DNA from: MGML01 sp964493985
GTDB taxonomy: Bacteria; Chloroflexota; Dehalococcoidia; Dehalococcoidales; UBA2162
Assembly (NCBI GenBank): GCA_964493985.1
Contig: CAZBQL010000003.1
Location: forward strand, 1 to 64,000
Direction of reading: 5' to 3'
Length of the DNA: 64,000 nucleotides
How positions within the stretch are numbered: the first letter of the stretch is position 1; the number at the start of each line of letters is the position of its first letter. The position numbers and the translations under genes were made by a program. The notes under the pieces were generated by a model. That model was not told the DNA's origin. It did no database searches and saw only the letters and a list, made by a program, of their open reading frames with translations. Positions 52,075-61,750 of this stretch are shown in pieces.

Positions 52075-53372
52075 CTAATCATAACCTTTCGCGAAATTAC
52101 GCTGGAGAATGTCTCGCGGTCCGGATGCCACTCGACCACATCGGCACCATAACTTCTAAGGCGACGCACAAACGGACGCATCTGTAGCCTCGTTAGTTCC
52201 GTTATATGACTCTGATTGCTCATATCCTGGGGAATCAGACCGTAAGCATTGATGCTGATAACCATAATCGCAGGGCGACGGTGCCGGTTATACATCTGGC
52301 GGAGTCGACTGACCGCTGTTTCCACTACCCGGTTTGTTTTCATATCAAGAGTAGTTATTACAATGGTAAGCGGATTATACCCAAGCACGTAGTCACGGGT
52401 TGTCTCGACGGCAGTAAGTAGCTGATTTATCTGATATGCCGGTCGAACATCCATCAGGTACCGCAGTGCTTTACGGAACTGGATCCGACTAGTATCAGGA
52501 TGTAAATACCGACTGATATGTCCGCAAATATATATGCCGGTCCGGTAGCCTTTTTCGAGGAAGTAAAATAGAAGATTAACCGCAGCCTCCAGGCTGCATT
52601 CAAGACCATTCTCAATGTTATCGCCTATTTCGATCGCCGGATTGGCATCCAGGTAGATGAGGACCGATTTTCTGCCTTCTCGTTCGTACTCATTGACCAG
52701 AGGCCAGACATATTGTTCGGCACGACGGGCCATTGCCCGCCAGTTAATATTCTTGATAGGGTCGCCGGAAACATATGCCCTAATTTCTCGAAAGTCCTGA
52801 CCCGGAATACCTATTTTGGCGATATCGGCTGACGGGAGAGGACTGACAGACAATCCGGGAAGCGTTTTCAGTGATCTCGGAAGGTAGAACCTGGGCCAGA
52901 TATTCAAGGTAACCTGAGCACCATCACTCCCCTGTCTGCCAGTCAGTTTCAAAGGATGCTGCGAAACCCACTCCAACGGAGGAATCGAATAATTGCCACG
53001 CTTGGTGAATCTTACCCGGAAGGACATTTCGATAGTGCTTGCCCTAAACCACTGCCAGTGCCAAGCCAGGTTGCTACCTTCAGCCAGGGCAAACTCCTGA
53101 GGCAGCGGCTGATAGAGTTTTATCAGTCCGATACCGTCAGATGTGCGAATTCTCCTGACAACCAGTCCCTCGGCTCCAACCCAAGCCGGAGTAGTTATTT
53201 CGTCTGTTTCGACAGCTGCTACACGAGGAGGAGAAAAAGCCAGGCCTATAATGAGTAGAAACAGAGGTACCAGGCTTATACTCACGATTACGAGATTGCC
53301 GAAAAATACTCCTGGTATGAGGAGTATTATAAACAGAAACACCAGGTCCAATGATTCTCTATTCAGCATCAT
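52071..53372 (-). CDS. DUF58-domain (vWA-like) protein
   Basis: About 433 residues. Two N-terminal helices (about 8-45) are followed by a beta-rich region, then the DUF58 core. The diagnostic sequence is FREIRAYVSGDPIKNINWRA (about 195-214), followed by a vWA-like strand VLIYLDANPAIE. DUF58 proteins are regularly encoded with MoxR ATPases and are thought to act with them in protein assembly or stress tolerance. ATGATG at 53372/53369 overlaps the MoxR stop region, so I start there rather than at the longer frame. Confidence 0.88.
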   Translation of the reverse strand: MMLNRESLDLVFLFIILLIPGVFFGNLVIVSISLVPLFLLIIGLAFSPPRVAAVETDEITTPAWVGAEGLVVRRIRTSDGIGLIKLYQPLPQEFALAEGSNLAWHWQWFRASTIEMSFRVRFTKRGNYSIPPLEWVSQHPLKLTGRQGSDGAQVTLNIWPRFYLPRSLKTLPGLSVSPLPSADIAKIGIPGQDFREIRAYVSGDPIKNINWRAMARRAEQYVWPLVNEYEREGRKSVLIYLDANPAIEIGDNIENGLECSLEAAVNLLFYFLEKGYRTGIYICGHISRYLHPDTSRIQFRKALRYLMDVRPAYQINQLLTAVETTRDYVLGYNPLTIVITTLDMKTNRVVETAVSRLRQMYNRHRRPAIMVISINAYGLIPQDMSNQSHITELTRLQMRPFVRRLRSYGADVVEWHPDRETFSSVISRKVMIR

Positions 53373-54357
53373 CCCTGCCTTTAGGGGAAAACTCCATTGG
53401 AGGTGTAATACTATCAACTACTTCCTGGACTATTTCTTGCTCTTTCGTTCCTTCGATAGTATCTTCCACTCTAAGGATAATACGGTGTACGAGGACGTCG
53501 GGAGCGAACATCTTTACATCATCCGGAGTTACAAAATCTCGTCCATTAATGATAGCTGCCGAGCGAGACAACTTTAGCAAAGCCAGCCCGCCGCGCGGGC
53601 TGGCTCCAACGATAACCTTCGGATGCTCACGTGTAGCCCGAACGATCTGGCTGATATAGTCTATGATGCAGGGGTCGACATATATGGCATCTTCGGTCAG
53701 ATCCTGGAGGTTCAGGAATGTCTCTTTATCGATAACCGACTCGACATCTATGCTGGGATCATCCTTACGCCAGCTGATACGCCGCTTCAAGATAGTACCC
53801 TCCTTCTCAACCGATTGAGGATAGCCCATGGAAAGCTTTACCATGAAACGATCTAGCTGAGCTTCAGGCAATGGATAAGTTCCTTCCTGTTCAATAGGAT
53901 TTTGGGTTGCAAGCACAAAAAACGGCCTCTCAAGGATATGGTCTTCACCATCGATAGTGACCCGCCGCTCTTCCATAGCCTCAAGAAGGGCTGCCTGTGT
54001 TTTCGGTGGTGTGCGGTTAATCTCGTCGGCCAGTAGGATGTTCGTAAAAATGGGACCTTTAACAAGTTGAAAGCTGGTATCCTGAGGTCTCCAGACTTTA
54101 CCGCCGATGATATCCACCGGCAGGAGGTCAGGGGTGAACTGGATCCGTCCACAGTCGCAGCCGATGACCCTCGTAAATACCTTTGCGAGTAGTGTTTTAC
54201 CTAGTCCGGGATAGTCTTCGAAAAGGACGTGCCCGTTGGATAATCCGGCAGCGAGAAGTTTTTTAAGCAGCAGTTCTTCGCCGACATACACGTTAACGAT
54301 ACCATCAATTACCTTACGGCAGATCTTCTTTGCTTCGTCAAGATTTAAGCTATTCAT
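53359..54357 (-). CDS. MoxR-family AAA+ ATPase
   Basis: 332 residues with the full MoxR layout: Walker A YPGLGKTLLAK (about 49-59), Walker B ILLADEINRTPPKTQAALLE (about 107-126), sensor region FVLATQNPIEQEGTYPLPEA (about 146-165) and the C-terminal lid GASPRGGLALLKLSRSAAI. MoxR proteins act as chaperone-like ATPases with vWA-domain partners, here the downstream DUF58 protein. AAAGGAG precedes the ATG. It is the centre of a minus-strand cluster of at least six genes. Confidence 0.95.
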   Translation of the reverse strand: MNSLNLDEAKKICRKVIDGIVNVYVGEELLLKKLLAAGLSNGHVLFEDYPGLGKTLLAKVFTRVIGCDCGRIQFTPDLLPVDIIGGKVWRPQDTSFQLVKGPIFTNILLADEINRTPPKTQAALLEAMEERRVTIDGEDHILERPFFVLATQNPIEQEGTYPLPEAQLDRFMVKLSMGYPQSVEKEGTILKRRISWRKDDPSIDVESVIDKETFLNLQDLTEDAIYVDPCIIDYISQIVRATREHPKVIVGASPRGGLALLKLSRSAAIINGRDFVTPDDVKMFAPDVLVHRIILRVEDTIEGTKEQEIVQEVVDSITPPMEFSPKGRDDAE

Positions 54358-54360
54358 AAG

Positions 54361-55614
54361 TCACTCCTTTAAGGATATTTTAGGTGCATATCGAGCTAGT
54401 CTGACCTCTATATCATGCCAGAGACGTTCCCGCTTATGCTGTTCTGTCCTCGGGTTACTGCGATGTGTCAACAGCAGCTGTAGGATTTCTTCTATATATT
54501 CATCCCTGGTTGCGCAGGAGGCTAACAATAAAGATAATCTAACCAGTAAAGGACTGTTGGCCCCCTCCCGGCAAAAGGTGGCAGCGAGATCTGTTACAGT
54601 ATTTGATTCCTCCATATGAGGGAAGCTTTCATTATACCTAGTCCGCCTTGAAGCATATCGGGCCGGCTGGACTAGCGCCTGCATTTCGCTGATGGTTTCC
54701 CTGAGTAGGCGGTCGCGCTCCATCTTATCCGAGGCGTTTTCATGTCGCGCCCGATTCCGGGTGTTGGTCTCCTGGTACCCTATCATAGGTCTCAATACTC
54801 TCACAATGCCGGACTCGCTAACCCCATTTTGTGCTAGTAGCCCTACCAGGAAATGGACCAACATCGTCTGGTTCGATTCCTCGATAAAACGCCGTTCCAG
54901 CCTCCTGATACGAGTGTAAAACGAGTCTATCTTCGGTTCTCGAACCTGCCGATGGGACCGCCAGTTTTGAGCTGTCGATTCAGCTTTAATCATGAAATTG
55001 CGATCGATCCGAAAGTAAGTTACACCCAATAGCAAAATACCCAACATCAAAATTATAATCCATTCTATTAATACCGAGTATGTCCACTCGTCAATATAAA
55101 GAGGCCGTATGATGAAAGCATAAACTCCGATACTCAGAGCTATCGATACAAAGTAGGACCTAGAATCAACAAACCAGTCGAACAAACCTCGGAAGAGTCC
55201 CCCAAACCTGTACCGTTGTGCGTAGACTGACAGGTGTGAGAGAGCTAGAGCCACCGCCGCAGTCATACAGGTCAAGCCCAGCCCGGACAACACCGGCACC
55301 TCTTCTGAAAAAGCACTCATTGCCCGCCATACCCCGAATCCTGCAAGTAGATAGCCGATTGCTAGCCCTGCCGGCGTTAATCTCTTTTCCCAGACAGGAC
55401 TCAGGAAAAAAGCAGGCAGCCTCCCCGCGGCCAGTGCTGCAGTAACCAGTACCGTGTTCAGTGACAGAGAACGATAAGCAATTTGCAGACCAATTTCGGT
55501 CTGCCGCGCGGACAGGTCACTAAAGAGAAAATAACCGGCTATTCCTACTACAAGCAGTGGCAAGATGTGCATGACATGGCCAGTTAGGTTTTGGCTTTGG
55601 CTAGCATTTTTCAT
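54361..55614 (-). CDS. Membrane protein with cytosolic tail, MoxR cluster
   Basis: 417 residues. The first 210 hold about six or seven membrane helices, and the remaining 200 are soluble, helical and rich in Arg, Glu and Gln (RRLERRFIEESNQTMLVHF, RDRLLRETISEMQALVQPAR). I do not recognise a domain. It ends 3 bases before the MoxR start codon, so it is very probably translated from the same message. The helical tail could contact the ATPase. Confidence 0.7.
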   Translation of the reverse strand: MKNASQSQNLTGHVMHILPLLVVGIAGYFLFSDLSARQTEIGLQIAYRSLSLNTVLVTAALAAGRLPAFFLSPVWEKRLTPAGLAIGYLLAGFGVWRAMSAFSEEVPVLSGLGLTCMTAAVALALSHLSVYAQRYRFGGLFRGLFDWFVDSRSYFVSIALSIGVYAFIIRPLYIDEWTYSVLIEWIIILMLGILLLGVTYFRIDRNFMIKAESTAQNWRSHRQVREPKIDSFYTRIRRLERRFIEESNQTMLVHFLVGLLAQNGVSESGIVRVLRPMIGYQETNTRNRARHENASDKMERDRLLRETISEMQALVQPARYASRRTRYNESFPHMEESNTVTDLAATFCREGANSPLLVRLSLLLASCATRDEYIEEILQLLLTHRSNPRTEQHKRERLWHDIEVRLARYAPKISLKE

Positions 55615-55642
55615 CTTATTTATAGTACCTTCAAGACGATTG

Positions 55643-56311
55643 TCACTGTATGGCTGTAGCTTTCAAAATAGTATCTCCAAATTCTCTTGGAAGTTCTAGT
55701 CCGGGAGGACTTAATTCTCCAGTACTGAGCCAGAAGAATCCCCCTACTTGAGTACCATCCGTGAGATGGAATGATAACGTGTAGTCCGGAGCGCCTAACG
55801 TTATTTGATTCTCTGTATCGAACACAGGAGCTTCAAGAACGAGACTGACCAGCTCCTCTATCTGCCTTGATTCGGTTATAGATCCTAGTTTAGTACCGCC
55901 GTCTACTTGCCTTATGCTGATACGTTCCACTTTTCCTCCGATACCTAACAGGTCAACACCTTTCTTGGCGTCAGGATTTCGAGAAGCCTGGTAAATTACA
56001 AACCCTTGTTCTTTTTTTATGGCCAGACGAAAATCGGGGGCATAACCCGCAATAGAATAAATAGTTGTACCTGCTTCGAGCAGAGAAGCATCTCCATCCC
56101 TGTAAACGTTTTCGTTTTTACGTTTGATTGTACCGTAGAATGAAAGATCTTGTTCAATAATAGATGAAGGATCGAGAATGGATATGTATAAAATACCGTT
56201 TAGCTTGATCATGCCCAACTTAACGTCTGGCAGACTTGCCGACTCGTGTGAGCAAGCAATGAGAGATGACAACAGGATCATGGATACTATTAACAACATG
56301 AATTTACACAT
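55643..56311 (-). CDS. Lipoprotein, unknown function
   Basis: About 222 residues. The ATG at 56311 follows GGAGG and starts a signal peptide MCKFMLLIVSMILLSSLIAC with the lipobox LIAC and Cys20 as the acylated residue. The mature part is beta-rich and ends with a segment (TDGTQVGGFFWLSTGELSPP) that may be a small extracellular binding domain. No family is recognised. It is encoded between two membrane proteins of the MoxR cluster. Confidence 0.7.
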   Translation of the reverse strand: MCKFMLLIVSMILLSSLIACSHESASLPDVKLGMIKLNGILYISILDPSSIIEQDLSFYGTIKRKNENVYRDGDASLLEAGTTIYSIAGYAPDFRLAIKKEQGFVIYQASRNPDAKKGVDLLGIGGKVERISIRQVDGGTKLGSITESRQIEELVSLVLEAPVFDTENQITLGAPDYTLSFHLTDGTQVGGFFWLSTGELSPPGLELPREFGDTILKATAIQ

Positions 56312-56358
56312 CTTCTTCCTCCACATTTCGTTTTCCAATCTAGAGATTAAATGTTCAT

Positions 56359-58224
56359 TTATATCGTGTGCCCTGGTTCGTTCGCTATTCGCGTGTTTTG
56401 AGCTTCGAACTTGACTGGTATGTTTTTCTTCACCTCCACACAGATAAGGTACATCCGTTCATAAGCGGATCGCGTTATTTGATGAAGGCTGTAATTTGCT
56501 TCTTCAAAGAGTGACGCAAGCTGATCGACGGTCTCACGAGATAAAGCTGGCAAAATCCTGACGAGGATGTTTTCCATATCTCTAACCGTCATTCTCGGTG
56601 ATACAACGAGTCCACTGGCATCCAGCATTGTTACTATCTCGTGATATAAACGGATGATCTCCTCACGATAGTCGACGATTCGTATAGATCTGGAAATAGC
56701 TTCATGGCCGTCCAGAGTGCCGTTAGAAAATGCCGCTTTTATCTCGTATTTACCTTTCCCCGTATAAGTATATTCCTGGGTCAGTTGGCCTTCATTGTCG
56801 ACCGCAGCTTTATCTTTAAAACCGGGTAAGAGTTCTATATCCAATTCTTCCGCACCTGTTTTCTGCCCATTCTTGTGATTCGTAGCAAAGTGGATAGTCA
56901 GGCTTTCTCCCAATCCCCAGACGTCGGGAAGGTTATCTCCAATCTGGGGAAACTCAATTTTCAGTCTTGAATCAGGAGTATGCTTTTCGGGTAGTGTAGG
57001 TTCTTCAGGTGGGGCTGAAAAGGTAAGCAGTTCGTCGATTTCCTCAGCCAAGGCTGTTTTTTCGGTAGTTGGGTGACCTCTTCGGTAACGACGGTAATAA
57101 ATAACGGCTATTATTGATAACATCGCCACAACCAGGAATCCGAAAACCGTGAATATCCAGTGCAGACCTGATAAATTCCAGAAAGATGATCCCGCCGTCC
57201 CATGGACAACTATGTTCCTGGAGTCGCTACTTGTGAAATATATGCCCCGTGTATTTTCGAACACTGCACTGATCTCGTATTCACCTGTTTCTTCCAGGAT
57301 AAGGTTATCTGTGAAGTCCCCACCTTCGTCAGTCACCACCTTTTCGGTGTGTTTATTCCCACCCCCCACAGGAACTATTACAATACTCACTTCTTCCGAA
57401 GATAACGGATATTCTGTATTATTATCCGTACCGGTCAGCGTTCCTTTAATCTCGAAGGACTCGCCTGTACCGGTTGTCTCCGGGACATCCAGTATTATCG
57501 TGCTAGCTATAAGAGTGCGATCATCAGGGACTACAGTTTGCGGTTGTTCGCGTGGCCAGAGAGCGAAGATCAAAAGAGCGATGACTATGATCACTACAAG
57601 TGGACGGAGCCACGACCGGAGATTCCGAATATCTACCTTTCCGGAAGTAGCGCGGTCTTCTCTTTCTAGATCTGCCTTTAACCCACCCCGCCTACTGATA
57701 TATCTGTAGAGTAAATAACTTATTACGGCCAAAGCTGCCGCAGCCAATAGATACAACTGCCAGGTGTTACTCCGCGATGTTGCATCACCGGCAACTGAAA
57801 GCGGCAAGATTGATTGACTCGCTCTAATATACCCCAGTTGGTCTCCGGAATATGATGCCTGAATCCGGTATGAGCCGGGGTGATCGAGTGAAAGGTTATA
57901 ACTGAAGTGCCCTTCTTCGTCAGTATAGACTATGGTGCTTACAGCCCCCACGGTCAGACCGATTCTTTGTCCGGGGAAGCCTACATTTGCTACGGGCGCG
58001 GTCCCTATTTTTCCCATTCTGACTTTATAAAGAGTCCCGTTAATACTAAATGACTCTCCCGTATCAACTTCGGTTGGCGCCTGCAATCTGATTAATGTCT
58101 TCATTTCATTATAGTCACTCACCGACTGCTGGCATCCGACATCCGGAATGAGGGTACTTACGCCCAGTAAAACAACAAGGGCTACTGATATGATGGCTAT
58201 TCCCAAGAGAATTCTTCTGACCAA
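56359..58224 (-). CDS. Membrane-anchored multi-Ig-like protein with DUF4129-like C terminus
   Basis: About 621 residues. TTG at 58224 with GGAGG 5 bases upstream is chosen as start, giving a signal/anchor VRRILLGIAIISVALVVLLG. Three similar beta-sandwich units follow (each with ESFSINGTL- or ESFEIKGTL-like starts and FSYNLSLDHPGSYRIQA-type strands), separated by membrane helices at about 150-170, 195-215 and 350-370. The last 70 residues (YREEIIRLYHEIVTMLDASG, then LYEANYS-type helices) match DUF4129. DUF4129 proteins accompany MoxR and transglutaminase-like genes. It is the first gene of the cluster. Confidence 0.8.
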   Translation of the reverse strand: MVRRILLGIAIISVALVVLLGVSTLIPDVGCQQSVSDYNEMKTLIRLQAPTEVDTGESFSINGTLYKVRMGKIGTAPVANVGFPGQRIGLTVGAVSTIVYTDEEGHFSYNLSLDHPGSYRIQASYSGDQLGYIRASQSILPLSVAGDATSRSNTWQLYLLAAAALAVISYLLYRYISRRGGLKADLEREDRATSGKVDIRNLRSWLRPLVVIIVIALLIFALWPREQPQTVVPDDRTLIASTIILDVPETTGTGESFEIKGTLTGTDNNTEYPLSSEEVSIVIVPVGGGNKHTEKVVTDEGGDFTDNLILEETGEYEISAVFENTRGIYFTSSDSRNIVVHGTAGSSFWNLSGLHWIFTVFGFLVVAMLSIIAVIYYRRYRRGHPTTEKTALAEEIDELLTFSAPPEEPTLPEKHTPDSRLKIEFPQIGDNLPDVWGLGESLTIHFATNHKNGQKTGAEELDIELLPGFKDKAAVDNEGQLTQEYTYTGKGKYEIKAAFSNGTLDGHEAISRSIRIVDYREEIIRLYHEIVTMLDASGLVVSPRMTVRDMENILVRILPALSRETVDQLASLFEEANYSLHQITRSAYERMYLICVEVKKNIPVKFEAQNTRIANEPGHTI

Positions 58225-58380
58225 CTCACCCTCCAATTTAAACGGGGTGCATCCTCCGGTCTATCTTTTGAATTATCCTAACAATCGGATATATGTATAT
58301 CATACATGTGTATCATAGTAATATAATAACTTCAGCTTTATCAAGGTCCATATTTCTTCGAACCCCGGACATCTCAGGAA

Positions 58381-58752
58381 ATGACTTTTGAAATATCGTA
58401 CTGGACAGCTCTGAGCATCGGATTATTCTTAATCAGCGGATACCTGGTATTGTCTTATCTCAACTTGTTACAGAAAGAATATCAAGCCGCTGTATCCGGA
58501 GATGCGGATATTCCTGAGGCGAAAAAGGTAATAAGCCGGAACATTATTATAGCCATAATATACCCGGTATTTGCCAGGCTTCTAGCCGCTCTGCTGATCA
58601 TCCCGTTGAACAAACACCAGCCTGCTATGACCAAATATATGCAGGACTTTCCCTGGAGTATTTTAGTCTTTGGATTGGTCTCGGTCTTGCTGGTAAGCGG
58701 GCTGATCTACTGGCTAGGAATCTTCAAGGACGAGAGTAAAACTAAAGATTAA
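58381..58752 (+). CDS. Small membrane protein, unknown family
   Basis: 123 residues with three hydrophobic helices (about 10-28, 55-77 and 92-114). It is divergent from the DUF4129 gene and convergent with the LRR lipoprotein. The ribosome site (AGGAA directly before ATG) is poor. No domain is recognised. Confidence 0.5.
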   Translation: MTFEISYWTALSIGLFLISGYLVLSYLNLLQKEYQAAVSGDADIPEAKKVISRNIIIAIIYPVFARLLAALLIIPLNKHQPAMTKYMQDFPWSILVFGLVSVLLVSGLIYWLGIFKDESKTKD

Positions 58753-58776
58753 TAGAACACGCAAGGTGCATAATTG

Positions 58777-59742
58777 CTATCTTACTTCAACTCCTTTTTC
58801 CTTTAATTGTTCGACGATTTCAAGAGAGTGATCATCGAGTGGATTACCATTGACAATCCAGAGCGTTTCCAGGTTTGGCAGATTTTCCAGTGGCGATATA
58901 TCGCGTATCCTGTTATTCCACAACCTGAGTTCTACCAGGCTCGTACAGTTACTCAGGGCGGAAATATCCTCAACCTGGTTGTTATTCGGACTCCCCATGA
59001 GATCTAGTACGGTGAGGTTTATACATCCGGAAAGAGGAGAAATGTCTGATACGTTATTCCCGGTGAGATAAAGCGTACTCAATTCCGTCATCCCATCCAG
59101 AGCAGATATATCCTCAACCTGGTTGAACATGAGCGTAAGCGATACCAGGTTAGTAATGTTCGAAAGAGGTGAAATATCACACACCATGTTCGCGCCAAAT
59201 TCAAGGTTGGTCAATCCGGTCATCCCGCTGAGAGGAGATATATTTTCAATCTGGTTTCCGGTCAACGCGAGAAAATGCAGGTTCGTGAGTTCCTCGAGAG
59301 GAGTAACGTCCGAAATCAGGTTCGCGGAAAGACTCAGTTCCACGAGACCGGTGAGGGAAGCTAACGCTGATATGTCCGATATGCTGTTATCAAACAAGGA
59401 CAGTTTTGTTAAGTTCGTCAGCGAAGCCAGTGGCGATAGATCATCGATAGCGTTCCGGTGAAGCTCAAGGGATACCAGTTGAGTACAATACTCCAACCCA
59501 TCGAGATTTACGATGTTTTTATCTCCCGCCTTCAGGGACATCAGTCCTTCAAGGTCGGACGCATAAATTTCTCCTTCCGTCATATTAATGGCTTCCCGTA
59601 TCGTGTTTTCAAGGTTTATGTCGGTGAAGCTGACCTTTTTGTCGGCTGTACCCGGGCTCTCATCGGAGCCCGGACCGCAGCTTGTGAGCATAATCAATGA
59701 TAAAACTGCAGCCAAAACCAGTCTTTTAATTACTGCCATCAT
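58777..59742 (-). CDS. Leucine-rich-repeat lipoprotein 2 (internalin-like)
   Basis: 321 residues. A signal peptide ends in the lipobox LTSC (Cys22). A cap region (VSFTDINLENTIREAINMTE) is followed by about ten 22-residue leucine-rich repeats of the internalin type, such as LTNLTKLSLFDNSISDISAL. These surface proteins bind other proteins. The start overlaps the end of the next LRR gene by 17 bases, so the two are cotranscribed. It is the last gene of the sigma-factor operon. Two ATG codons (59742, 59739) are possible starts. Confidence 0.88.
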   Translation of the reverse strand: MMAVIKRLVLAAVLSLIMLTSCGPGSDESPGTADKKVSFTDINLENTIREAINMTEGEIYASDLEGLMSLKAGDKNIVNLDGLEYCTQLVSLELHRNAIDDLSPLASLTNLTKLSLFDNSISDISALASLTGLVELSLSANLISDVTPLEELTNLHFLALTGNQIENISPLSGMTGLTNLEFGANMVCDISPLSNITNLVSLTLMFNQVEDISALDGMTELSTLYLTGNNVSDISPLSGCINLTVLDLMGSPNNNQVEDISALSNCTSLVELRLWNNRIRDISPLENLPNLETLWIVNGNPLDDHSLEIVEQLKEKGVEVR

Positions 59743-60970
59743 AATTTACGTACACCTCTCTTGCTTCAAGCATTGGAATATATTTTTCAATTGAAACCTC
59801 ATCCAGAGGATTACCACTTAAACATAGCGTGTCTTCTTCCGATATGCCTTGATTATCAACCAGGGGTTTTATATTCGTTATATTATTGCGTATAAGGTGA
59901 AGTACCCGGAGGTTAGTGAGTGAGGCAAGGGGTGAGATATCGGTTATCTCGCAATCGCTCAATGTCAGGTCATCGAGATTTGTTAAAGAGCCGATAGCCG
60001 TAATATCCTGGACAGGATTCTCATTCAGGTCAAGCTGAACGATAGAGAAAAGAGACTCCAGTGCGGATACATCGCTGACCAGGTTTTCCGACAGCTGCAT
60101 ATATTCGATTTTTTCGAGCGAATCCAGCGGAGATATGTCTTCAATCTGATTTATCCTGAGATTGAGGGTTATGAGATTTGTCAGGGAAGCAAGCGGAGAA
60201 ACATCGACAATCTCGTTCTTCATCAAGATCAGTTCGTTCAGACCGGTGAGTGGAGAGAGCGGGGTAAGATCAGAAATAAGGTTATCAAAAGCAATCAATA
60301 TTTCGATTCGTATACAGTTTGAGAGAGGGGATATATCGACTATTTGATTTCCGTGTATATCAAGCGTCTCCAGATTCAGTAACGGTGCCAGGGGTGATAA
60401 ATCGACTATCCGGTTGCCATGAATATCCAGGTAGGTCAATTCTGTCAAAAAGCTTAAAGCGGAGATATCCGGTGAACCCGTAAATCCTATCCCCAGTTCC
60501 TTTAAGTTAACAAGTGAAGCAAGAGCGGAGATGTCACCGATTGTTTCGTTTCCATGATTATTGCCAAGTTCCAGGTATTGCAGGTTTACAAGTGATTCCA
60601 GGGGTGAAATATCGGTGATCAGATTACTCGCCAGGTTGAGACGGGTTAATTTGTCCAGGGAAGAAAGCAGCGAAATATCCGTTATCTTGTTATTGTTGAG
60701 ATCAAGTTCCTCCAGGTTAATGCAGTATTGCAGTCCTTCAAGATCGTTTATTCTTTTTTCCGGCGCGGAAAGTGAGGTGAAGTTTTCCAGGTCCGAAACA
60801 AGGATATCGCCACTTTTTTTATCGATAGTCTCCCTGACCGCCGTTTCCAGGTTTTTATTAGCAAAAACAACTGTGTCTCCATCTTTTTGAGCACCATCAT
60901 CGGCGCCGCAAGCCGGCACTGACGCGACTGTTATCAGTAATGATAGTAATAAAAAAATCAGTTTATTCAT
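59726..60970 (-). CDS. Leucine-rich-repeat lipoprotein 1 (internalin-like)
   Basis: 414 residues. The signal peptide has the lipobox VPAC (Cys21), then a cap domain (VVFANKNLETAVRETIDKKS) and about 13 internalin-type repeats, such as LTYLDIHGNRIVDLSPLAPL. The cap and repeat plan match the adjacent LRR lipoprotein, so the two are tandem paralogues of different repeat number. GGAGG precedes the ATG, 21 bases after the anti-sigma gene. Probably a surface-displayed binding protein whose expression is set by the ECF system. Confidence 0.9.
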   Translation of the reverse strand: MNKLIFLLLSLLITVASVPACGADDGAQKDGDTVVFANKNLETAVRETIDKKSGDILVSDLENFTSLSAPEKRINDLEGLQYCINLEELDLNNNKITDISLLSSLDKLTRLNLASNLITDISPLESLVNLQYLELGNNHGNETIGDISALASLVNLKELGIGFTGSPDISALSFLTELTYLDIHGNRIVDLSPLAPLLNLETLDIHGNQIVDISPLSNCIRIEILIAFDNLISDLTPLSPLTGLNELILMKNEIVDVSPLASLTNLITLNLRINQIEDISPLDSLEKIEYMQLSENLVSDVSALESLFSIVQLDLNENPVQDITAIGSLTNLDDLTLSDCEITDISPLASLTNLRVLHLIRNNITNIKPLVDNQGISEEDTLCLSGNPLDEVSIEKYIPMLEAREVYVNYDGSN

Positions 60971-60991
60971 TCATCAGCCCTCCTCTTATCT

Positions 60992-61750
60992 TTATTTCCT
61001 GCTTGTCCGGCAACCCCTGTCGACCACCCGGTTGCTATCGCGGTCGATCAGGAAATTGCAGGACTCATCGCCGTAGCCGAGTGTCACCATAGCCCAGATT
61101 TCTCTCATTTCAGTAGTCTCATTTCTCTCCAGGTTTCTTGTTATGATAAGGCATTCAATGGATACGGCTTTTTCTACTATCGCTCCTTTATCGATAAGGT
61201 TCCTGAAAGATGGATGGGTTTTACCAGCTTTCACCGTCACTTCAAGTTCATCACCTGTTATCAAAACTTCCGGTTCATAGATGGACCCCATCATAACGAT
61301 GTACGAGATTTCAGATATCCGGACCTTGTTATCGATCATATCGACAGTGACGATAATTATCCTGCCGCCGTGACTCTCAACCAGTATCTCCAGTCGATTA
61401 TCTCCCGTATCGGTTACGGAAATGTTTCTCACCTCATCTCCGGTTAGAATGGATTGAATTTCCGGCGATGCCATTACCGTTTCTATCGCCATGGCTTCGA
61501 CTGAATTAGATTGAAAATCCGGGACAACAAAGCCGAAGACAACAGCAGCAACGATAAGCACCCAGGCAGCCGACGTGATAAAAACGGTCCGCCATACAGG
61601 ACTCTCCGGCAATTTAATCGTGAAACGTTTACTTTCACTCTGATGGTACTCATTTATCAGAGCTGTTCTCAGGTTCTGCCGGTACCGTTCAAGAATAACA
61701 TCAGGTACGGCAACGTTTTCAAGCCTCTCTAAAATATCATTACCGGACAT
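60992..61750 (-). CDS. Probable anti-sigma factor, single-pass membrane protein
   Basis: 252 residues. A short cytosolic part of about 55 residues (LENVAVPDVILERYRQNLRT) is followed by one membrane helix (VFITSAAWVLIVAAVVFGFV, about 55-74) and an extracytoplasmic beta-rich domain of about 170 residues. It overlaps the ECF sigma gene by 11 bases. No zinc-binding HxxxCxxC motif is seen, so it is not a ZAS-type anti-sigma factor. Assignment rests on position and topology. Confidence 0.75.
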   Translation of the reverse strand: MSGNDILERLENVAVPDVILERYRQNLRTALINEYHQSESKRFTIKLPESPVWRTVFITSAAWVLIVAAVVFGFVVPDFQSNSVEAMAIETVMASPEIQSILTGDEVRNISVTDTGDNRLEILVESHGGRIIIVTVDMIDNKVRISEISYIVMMGSIYEPEVLITGDELEVTVKAGKTHPSFRNLIDKGAIVEKAVSIECLIITRNLERNETTEMREIWAMVTLGYGDESCNFLIDRDSNRVVDRGCRTSRK

